Assembly (NCBI GenBank): GCA_905221605.1
Contig: CAJNDS010002124.1
Location: 1,323,421-1,387,420, forward strand
DNA length: 64,000 nucleotides
Source of the DNA: Symbiodinium natans
Taxonomy: Eukaryota; Sar; Dinophyceae; Suessiales; Symbiodiniaceae
Direction: 5' to 3'
Each line of letters begins with the position of its first letter. The stretch's first letter is position 1. Shown one piece after another: positions 50,101-56,100 of the stretch. The translations under genes were made by a program, and so were the position numbers. The notes beneath the pieces are model-generated. The model was not told the origin of the DNA. It saw only the letters and a list, made by a program, of their open reading frames with translations, and made no database searches.

Positions 50101-53100
50101 TAGGGTCATAGAGTTCTTATGGGATGGGGCCTCCTTTGTGGTGCTTTACTGTAGCTTTAGATCCTTAGCTTTTTTGGGTTTATTGGGCTTCTTAATGAGG
50201 CAGCTAAAAGTTTAATTTTTACTACCCTCCTAAGTGCAGCCAAGGTTCATGGGGGGTAGGTACCTAGGGAAGCTTGGGGGAACCTTAGGGAGCCTTCGGG
50301 AGTAGTGGGAGAAAGGGAGCCTTGGGTGACAGACCTTCCTTGAACCCAAACCCCAAACCCTAAACCCCAAACCCCAAACCCCTGAACCCTAAACCCTAAA
50401 CCCTAATCCCTGAACCCTAAACCCTAATCCCTGAACCCTGAACCCTAAACCCTAAACCCTAAACCCTAAACCCTAAACCCGAAACCCTAAACCCGAAACC
50501 CGAAACCCTAAACCCTAAACCCTAAACCCTAAACCCTAAACCCTAAACCCTAAACCCTAAACCCTAAACCCTAAACCCTAAACCCTAAACCCTAAACCCT
50601 ACCTTCCCTTAAGAACACTACAATGTTGGGAAACCCCCCAAGATGGAAAGTTCCTTCGGCTCTTTTGGGGGGGCTTTACTGCCCTGAAAAGAAACTGCTC
50701 ACCGGAACCCCGGTTTAGGGTTTAGGGTTTAGGGTTTAGGGTTTAGGGTTTAGGGTTTAGGGTTTAGGGTTTAGGGTTTAGGGTTAGAGAACTGCCGAAG
50801 GGAAGTCCAAGCCCTGAGCCCAGACCCTGACCCCCAAACCCTAAACAAACAAACCCAAACCCCAAACCCTAGACCCCAGACCCTAAACCAAAAAACACCC
50901 GAACCACCCGAACCACCCGAAACCCGGGACCCCAAACAGCAAACCGCTGAACCCGCAACCCCTAAGCCCTAAGCCCTAAATCCTAGACCCTAAAATCCAA
51001 ACCCCAAACCCCAAACCCTAAACCCTAAACCCTAAACCCTAAACCCTAAACCCTAAACCCTTAACCTGGGGACTTGCAGGTGTCTGTGGATGCCTTGTCC
51101 TTCGACTTCGTAGTTCAGACCCAGGAGGGATTAGGGCTTAGGGTTTAGGGTTTAGGGTTTAGGGTTTAGGGTTTAGGGTTTAGGGTTGTGGGTTGTGGGT
51201 TGTGGGTTGTGGGTTGTGGGTTGTGGGTTGTGGGTTGTGGGTTGTGGGTTGTGGGTTGGGGCTAAGGATGAATCAGGATGAAGGGTTTCGGGCTTTTGTA
51301 GGGCTAAGGGTTTTGTAGGGTTGAATCGCTTGCGGCAACTGGCCCAGGTCTGGAACCCCGAGAAAGAGCAAAGAACAGTTCTCGACCCTTTCCGGCTTCT
51401 GGGTTCAGGGTTTAGGGCTAGGGTTTAGGGTTAGGGTCTAGGGCTTAGGGTTTTTATGTAGGACTTGCGGCTTCTTCCGGTTTGTGGGGTCTAGGTTGGG
51501 TTGAGCTATCACGGCTTAGGCCAGGGAATCATGGTGTAGGGATCTTAGACGAGTTCATAGGGATGATTCAAAACCCCTGACACCACAAAAACCTAAACCC
51601 CACACCCTAAACCCTAAATTACCGTTAAACCTAAACTCCAAACTCTAAAGCCCTAAATCCTAACTCCCCCCCCGCTTCCCCGCCAGGATGAATCGCAGAT
51701 CAACGCGCTGCCCAAGGAAGGTGCTTACATTAAGAGCAGCCTGCCAAGGTTTAGGGTTTAGGGTTAGGGTTTAGGGTTCGGTGCGCCGGGCTTAGGGGTT
51801 AGGATGTGGGGTGCAGGGTTTCGGGGCTTAGGGTTTAGAGATCGCAGGGTGAAATCGCGAGAGGCCGAAGGGGGAAGCGATTCTGCCAAGGGACTACCCT
51901 TCGGTTTTTGGGGACTCATTGGGGACCCTTTTTCAAGATTCCCCTTTTAGGTAAGCTAAGGCCCATCTTAGGAGTAGATTCAGGGAAGCCTTTCCAAGCA
52001 GGGCCCCCCCTCTACTATACTAACCATAGTTAAGGGACTTCTCACCTAAGTCAGGATCCTTGTAACCCAACTTAGGGTCCTTGTAACTCTATGGGCCCCC
52101 GAATTGGTCCTTATTTTCCTTGTTTTAGGGCTTAGGTTCCCTTACAAGCTCCCTTTCTACCAGAAAGGGCACCCTTTTTGCTCTCAGGTCGAGTCTAGTC
52201 CACTTATGCGGGGGGAGATAGGTGCAATTCTTGAGATCACACTATGCCCTCTAAAGCCTAAACCCGTTTCTGGAGGTGAACTGGGTTGGGGTGGAATAAT
52301 TTGGGCTTCCTTTTTGCGTAATTATTGCTGCGGGGGTGTCGTGGAAGACTCGAAGCCTGAAGCCCACACAAGCCCAACGGCTCAACAACTTCAGCGAACA
52401 AAAACCAAGGTCCTCGCATAGCATGGTCTCTGGCCCAAACATTCCCAGAAACACGAACAGAGTCTTGTACTGGAGAGGATTTTGTCAGGGTAAAGCCCTA
52501 AACCCGAAACCCTAAGCCGTAAACCCTGAACCTTCACCGTACTTGCAAAGCCGCTTGCGTGGTAGCCCAGGCATGATCCTGGAAGGACCCGACGTTTTCA
52601 TCTTTTAGGGTTCAGGGTGCACGGTTTAGGGTGTTGTATTAAGAGTGTACCGTTTAGGGTTAGGGGTTCTGGATATGGGCTCCCAGAGACTTTCCTCCAT
52701 TATGGCCTTCCTACGTTTTCAGGGTTTAGGCTTTCGGGCTTAGGGTTTAAGATGCCTTCAACTCTGTAGGGAGAGGTTCTGGTAGGGCAGTTTGGGGGGG
52801 GGCAGGGGGGAGGGGGGGGGGGAGGGGAGGGGGGGGAGGGGAGGGGGGGGAGGGGAGGGGGGGGAGGGGAGGGGGGAGGGGGGGGAGGGGAGGGGGGGGA
52901 GGGGAGGGGGGGGAGGGGAGGGGGGGAGACCCCGAAACCCACGTCGAGCAAGATCAGGGTTTGGGGTGGTGTCGGGTTTAGGGGTTAGGGAGGGGGAGTT
53001 ACCATAACGGGGTTGTACAGTAGACAAGATGATTTCCTTAAGGTCGCGTAGTTTGGGTTCCTACAGTAACTAGAAACAAGAGCCCAGTTCCATGTGAATT

Positions 53101-56100
53101 TGAGCCGTGTCGTTCGTTTGTTCCGGGTTTAGGATTTAGGGTTTGGGGCTCAGGGTTTAGGCGAAAGGGCTTTCAGGGCTATTTTGGGTTGAGGGTTAAG
53201 GCCCAAGGGGTTTTAGGGGTATCGAAGAGCCTTGGCTGTTCGTGACTCAAAGGCATACGCCACGAAGGCTGTGGCACGCCAAGGTTATTTGGGTCTAGGG
53301 TTTATGGGGCTTAGGGTTTACAGGCCCGCCAAAACTTAGTCCAAACACCACTGCAGGAGCCAAGTGGGATAACAATGGTGGTTGCCTGGCCGACGCAGAC
53401 ACCATGGCCTTGTTCAATCCGATGCCGATCGCACGGCGCTGAGGGACTCAGGGGCAACAGTGGGCTTCGGGGCATTCGGCGCGGGCTTTAGGTTGGGGTT
53501 CAGGGTTTATTGTAACGAGCCAAGAACGAACACACAAATACGAAAGTTTAGGTTATGTATAGGTGCTTGATATACTCCACTTAGCAGACCCCAAGCAAGC
53601 TCCCGGAGAACCTTAGCCGCACAGATGGTTTAGCTGAGAGTTATAGGGGCCCCAAGAAGCAAATAAGCAAAACTTAGGATAGGGATAAGGTAGGATGTCC
53701 GTACTAAACCCTAAACCCTAAACCCTAAACCCTAAACCCTAAACCCTAAACCCTAAACCCTAAACCCTAAACCCTAAACCCTAAACCCTAAACCCTAAAC
53801 CCTAAACCCTAAACCCTAAACCCTAAACTAAAAAGCTTATGCTTATGTCGTTTTTGGATGGCTTCGGGATGCCCCCTTTGGGAGCTTCCGAAAAGCTTAC
53901 GCTCCATTTAGTTTGTCCCTTTGACTGAGGGTTTAGGGTTTAGGGTTTAGGGTTTACGTTTAGGGTACCCCTTTCTGCGAATCCTTTGAAGGTGGGTTCT
54001 GCCAAAAGTGGGGAGGGAACAAAGCTGAGATTTTGCAGCCTTCCCATCAACGTGAGAAACGCCCTAGCGTCCGAAATTGCGAAAGCTCTAAACTACATAA
54101 CTCAACTTGGGTCGACAGGGTACCAGAAACGGCCCATGATGCAGACTTATATCAACCTACGCTGAGGCCCTAAACCCCACAAACCCTAGTTTGAGCTTAG
54201 GGGCTTCGGGCTTCGGGCTTCGGGCTTCGGGCTTCGGGCTTCGGGCTTCGGGCTTAGCGGCCAACCGCCCGAACCCCTTGCCTCCTTACAGGCTCACCGT
54301 TACAGAAGCAGGCCACGCACTCACTCCAAAAGCCCAAGAGCCCTAAAAGCCCAAGAGCCCCAACACCCCCAAAAGCCCCAAAACCCCCAAAACCCCCAAA
54401 AGCCCCAAAAAGCCCCAAAACCCCAAAAGCCCTGAGCCCCAAAAGCCCTAAAAGGCCAGAACCCGCAAAGCCGCGAAAGCCCAAGACCCCAAACCCACAA
54501 ACCCCCAAGATCCCGAAACACCAAGACCCCAAAGTCCCGCAACCCCAAAGCACCAAACCCCCCGAATCCCCCAAAACCCTAAACCCCAACCCCCAAACCC
54601 CTAAACCCCCTAACCCCCAAACCCTGCCCGGCCTTTCGTGAGGTCCATTTCAAGCCGGTGGTGCGCAAGAAGGCATTCCCCCCCCCTCCCCCCACGCCCA
54701 CCCCCTCCTCCACGGGTTTAGGGTTTAGGGTTTAGGGTTTAGGGTTTAGGGTTTAGGGTTTAGGGTTCAGGGTTCATGGTTCAGGGTTCAGGGTTCAGGG
54801 TGTAGGGTTGAGGGCTTTGGGGCCCTGAACCCCCCTTAGTGCTTTGCCTTCAAGGGCTCAAGAAATGGCATTTCCATTTCCCTGGTTTTGGGGGGTGCAA
54901 CCCTAAACCCTAAACCCTAAACCCTAAACCCCAAACCCTAAACCCTAAACCCTAAACCCCTCATAAAGTAACCAACCCCACCCAACAAAAAGGGAACCTT
55001 ATCATTATATATGGTTACTGGGCTACCAAGCTTCAGATGGCGCGACCCCTCAGTTTCTTCAGAAGGGGTCTCCAAAGATAAGGTTACAACCTTAATGCAG
55101 AGTTCAAGGTGGAAATGGATTTGGGTTAAGGGGGGGATGGGGCCCTGAACACCATACCCGAAACCCCTAGACCCCTAAACCCCCAACTTAAACCCCAAAC
55201 CCTAAACCCTAAACCCTAAAACCTAAACCCTGAACCCTAAACCCTAAACCCAAACCCCCCCCCCCCCCCCCCCCCCACATCCGTGAAGAGAGCTCTAGGC
55301 CGTCACGGAGGGCATCTACCAATGCCCGCTCTACCTCTACCCCATCAGGCAGGGAGGGGTTTAGGGTTTAGGGTTTAGGGTTTAGGGTTGAGGGTTTAGG
55401 GTTCGCTCTACCTCTACCCCATCAGGCGGGCGGGGGGCTTAGCGGCGGGTTTGGGAGGTTTAGGGTCTTAGGGTTTGGGTTTTTTGGGTGTTTTGTTTTT
55501 TGGGTTTTTTGGGTTTTTGGGTTTCAGAGTTTTTGGGTTTTTTGGGATGTTGGGTTTTGGGGGATCAGGGTTTGGGGTGTCCAACACCCCCCCCCCCCTT
55601 CGCCCCCTTAAAACGTTGCAAGCGAGTTTGTGGTTGAGGGTTAAACCTACCCTAAACCCTAAACCTCAAATCTAGAACTTTGGTTTGCAAGGGCTCTAGC
55701 CCTTAACCCTGCACCCTAAACCCCAAAGAACGCCAATGCCGAACCTACAGCCAGAAAAAGCTCTTAGTGAAAAGGTTTGGGATGTTCTCCCTGATACTAA
55801 GAATCCTTTTTCGGGACTGTGAATAGGGCGTACTACAATCCCTATTCAAGGACTGTCAGTATAAGGGCGGAACATCCCCAATATAGGGTCCGTAAGGGAG
55901 GGGTGCTTCAACGGGGAGGACCTTACCAAACCCCCACATGGGTAGTTGTCTCAATTAGGGTACCTTTTGGGATCCTTGTTGCAAGTGCGCAAAAATGAAC
56001 AATTCCCCAGACACAGCCCAAACTCCCTAAACCCCCTAAACTCCGAACTCCTGACATCGGTAATCCCCGAGCCCTCAACCGTGTAAATCCCTAAAGCCTT

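Noticed and set aside
52700-53027. Pro/Ser/Leu-rich minus ORFs and Gly-rich plus ORF
   Set aside because: Translations of the G/A minisatellite.
54254-54589. Gly/Phe/Leu-rich minus-strand ORF
   Set aside because: Translation of degenerate AGCCCCAAAA repeats; no motif.
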